A stretch of 64,000 nucleotides of DNA from positions 1-64,000 of the forward strand of contig NZ_QEST01000069.1 in NCBI RefSeq assembly GCF_003311645.1. Reading direction: 5' to 3'. Of the stretch, positions 62,464 through 64,000 are shown one piece after another. Source of the stretch: Streptomyces sp. PT12 (GTDB lineage: Bacteria; Actinomycetota; Actinomycetes; Streptomycetales; Streptomycetaceae). How positions within the stretch are numbered: position 1 is the first letter of the stretch; each line of letters begins with the position of its first letter. Under the pieces are notes generated by a model. The model worked only from the letters and a program-made list of their open reading frames with translations. It searched no databases and was not told the origin of the DNA. The position numbers and the translations under genes are program-made.

Positions 62464-63055
62464 GCAGCTCGCCCACGAGGGGCGCGAGGGCGCGGAAGGC
62501 GAGGCCGCGGTGGCTGATGGCGTTCTTCTCCTCGGGCGTCAGCTCGGCGCATGTGCGGGTGTCGCCCTCGGGCTGGAGGATCGGGTCGTACCCGAACCCC
62601 CCGCTGCCCGCGGGCACATGCCGCAGCGTGCCGCGCAGCCACCCCTCGGTGACGCGCTCGGTCCCGTCGGGCAGCGCGAGCGCGGCGGCGCACGCGAAGT
62701 GCGCGCCGCGGTGCGCGTCGGGGACGTCGGCGAGCTGGGCGATGAGCAGCCTGAGGTTGGCGGCGTCGTCGCCGTGGGCCCCGGCCCAGCGCGCGGAGAA
62801 GATCCCTGGCGCCCCGCCGAGCACGTCGACGCACAGCCCCGAGTCGTCGGCCACGGCGGGCAGCCCGGTGGCGCGCGCGAGGGCGTGCGCCTTGAGGAGC
62901 GCGTTCTCGGCGAAGGTGACTCCGGTCTCCTTGACGTCCCCGACCTCGGGGAACTCCCCCGCCCCCACCAGCTCGGCAGCCACCCCGGCCTCCCGGAGGA
63001 TGACCCGCAGTTCGGAGATCTTGTGCGCATTGCGCGTGGCGAGAACGAGACGCAT
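62447..63055 (-). CDS. rdgB: dITP/XTP pyrophosphatase
   Basis: A 202-residue Ham1/RdgB-type house-cleaning enzyme that hydrolyses non-canonical purine nucleotides. It starts MRLVLATRNAHKISELRVIL; FAENALLKAHALARATGLPAVADDSGLCVDVLGGAPGIFSARWAG is the metal- and nucleotide-binding core, and GGFGYDPILQPEG and ISHRGLAFRAL complete the family pattern. The ATG at 63055 is well supported by the family start. Its end overlaps the convergent sortase gene by 17 nt. Confidence 0.95.
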   Translation of the reverse strand: MRLVLATRNAHKISELRVILREAGVAAELVGAGEFPEVGDVKETGVTFAENALLKAHALARATGLPAVADDSGLCVDVLGGAPGIFSARWAGAHGDDAANLRLLIAQLADVPDAHRGAHFACAAALALPDGTERVTEGWLRGTLRHVPAGSGGFGYDPILQPEGDTRTCAELTPEEKNAISHRGLAFRALAPLVGELLTPAP

Positions 63056-63421
63056 CGCACCATTATCGACCCCCGCGCGAATTGCCCTGCGGGCGGCTTG
63101 CGCGCTGGGGCTCAGCCCGGTGAAGCGGCGGCGCGCCAGTGCCGCGGCGCGCGGCGGCGCGCGGCAACGCGCACGACGCGGCGGGCCCGCGCGGCGCCGC
63201 CACTCCTCCGCGAGCGGGACCAACGATGCGACCGCACAGCGCGGAGCCAGCCACGCGCTGGACGACGCGATCGCCGAGGGCGTGCGGCACCCGCCCTGGG
63301 CAACCGCGCGGCCAGCGGCCGCCCGCGACGGGGCCGCTCCCCACGCGGAACACACCCCGCAGGGCGAACGGGGCGGGTGGGCGGGGAAGTTCCCCGCCGC
63401 ACCGACCACCAACCCGCACCC
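63056..63421. other. G+C-rich non-coding gap before rdgB
   Basis: This 366-nt stretch lies between the GH42 gene end and the rdgB start, both on the minus strand. It is G+C-rich with many short inverted repeats (for example GGCGGCGCGC and GCGCGCGGCGGC around 63130-63170). Near 63345-63400 it has CCCCGC/GCGGGG-type pairs such as GGGCGGGGAAGTTCCCCGCC, an 8-bp-stem palindrome. I see no supported gene. The rdgB promoter should be here but cannot be identified. Confidence 0.5.
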
Positions 63422-64000
63422 TCACGCGACACCCCCACGCGGAGCGCACCCCGCACCCCCGCGCGGAGCGCACTCCGTCACCACCCGCACATCCCAAGGG
63501 CCGAGCGCCAGCTCGCTCTCCGCGGGGAGCGGCGTTCCCTTCAGGGCGTCGCGGCAGGGGACCGGGAGGCGGAACGTGCTCGGCAGCCACGACCAGTTGT
63601 GCAGGAAGCGCACCCGCGCGCCGTTCGGGGCCGTCGCCGACGTGACCGTCTGGGATTCGGCCGCCGGGCGCCAGCCGTCCTCCTGGCGCGGGGGCGCGCA
63701 CCACGCCAGGACCGCCGCGGCCAGCGCCTCGTCGGGGACCGTGCCCACATAGGTCACCCGGCCCGCCCCGTGCTCCCGCGTGGTCACCGCGGGCCAGCGG
63801 CAGAAGTGCGGGTGCTCGTAGAGCGCGAGGATGTCGCCGTCGGCGACCGTCAGCCCGTCCACCCAGCGCGTGCCGCGCGCGCCCGCGGGCAGCCGCAGCG
63901 GCGAGGCGTCGGGGGCGAGCACGGGCAGCGGCTCGGACAGCGTCGAGAACTCGTCGTACCACACCCCCGCCGCCTCGGTCAGGAACGCGGGCTTGGTCTC
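63422..64000 (-). CDS. C-terminal part of a GH42 beta-galactosidase (5' end outside window)
   Basis: The frame is open to the window edge, so the catalytic TIM barrel lies beyond 64000. The visible 192 residues include EAAGVWYDEFSTLSEPLPVLAPDASPLRLP, HPHFCRWPAVTTREHGAGRVTYVGTVPDEALAAAVLAW, and a final beta domain with FLHNWSWLPSTFRLP. This matches the trimerisation domain end and small C-terminal domain of GH42 beta-galactosidases (GxVTYVGT motif). The last residues (CAPRGGAGCAPRGGVA) come from a short direct repeat of about 16 bp near 63435-63470 and are unlikely to be family sequence. Confidence 0.8.
   Translation of the reverse strand, partial: ETKPAFLTEAAGVWYDEFSTLSEPLPVLAPDASPLRLPAGARGTRWVDGLTVADGDILALYEHPHFCRWPAVTTREHGAGRVTYVGTVPDEALAAAVLAWCAPPRQEDGWRPAAESQTVTSATAPNGARVRFLHNWSWLPSTFRLPVPCRDALKGTPLPAESELALGPWDVRVVTECAPRGGAGCAPRGGVA

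Overview
The window reads as a chromosome segment of a Streptomyces-like actinomycete. G+C is very high, nearly all third codon positions are G or C, GTG and TTG starts are common, and translational coupling by 4-nt overlaps is frequent. It also carries gene sets typical of streptomycetes: a complete conservon (cvnABCD plus two P450s), an actinobacterial Tad pilus cluster, ehuBCDA ectoine uptake genes, a class F sortase and an IclR regulator. These assignments are by eye; no database search was run.

Layout. 1-4.6 kb: tail of a TPR regulator, a NUDIX hydrolase, a PPOX flavo/F420 enzyme, a short AraC protein, a secreted SGNH hydrolase, and two decayed genes (an SDR scrap and an MMPL transporter with an internal deletion). 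4.6-10 kb: conservon on the minus strand, with cvnE lacking the ExxR motif. 10.1-11.9 kb: an ABC exporter, followed by a hairpin-rich repeat tract. 12.3-21.8 kb: a ten-gene minus-strand Tad pilus cluster that ends in a large membrane LysM/BTAD protein. 24-29.2 kb: an EssC/EccC-type ATPase with an N-terminal FHA-like region, divergent from a small WXG100-family protein that lacks the WXG motif. 29.5-31.5 kb: a TrkA-N protein and NhaA. 31.5-32.7 kb: a scar zone with an ABC ATPase remnant, an orphan VapB-like antitoxin and a RelE/YefM-type module.

32.7-42.7 kb: a myo-inositol catabolism cluster. GntR, IolG, IolE/I and a truncated sugar-binding lipoprotein run leftward; IolC, an aldolase, IolB, IolD and MmsA/IolA run rightward. 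They diverge from a nested palindrome that overlaps likely -35 boxes. The inositol importer looks damaged: the binding protein is cut short at a three-hairpin element, and no permease or ATPase lies beside it. 42.8-47.8 kb: DedA, an orphan CopZ with a CsoR-type operator, citrate synthase and RecD2. 48-52.2 kb: ehuBCDA and an IclR regulator. 52.2-64 kb: a decayed DUF4185 gene, OsmC, tRNA-Leu(UAG), DUF445, a second SGNH hydrolase, a bifunctional penicillin-binding protein, a GroES-like protein, DUF3618, BCP peroxiredoxin, a HAD hydrolase, a sortase F pair, RdgB, and the 3' end of a GH42 beta-galactosidase.

Two themes cut across the window. First, at least six genes look decayed or truncated. 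Second, short tandem repeats (8-17 bp units) and compact hairpins cluster at gene boundaries, and in places supply stop codons or C-terminal codons to the neighbouring genes.
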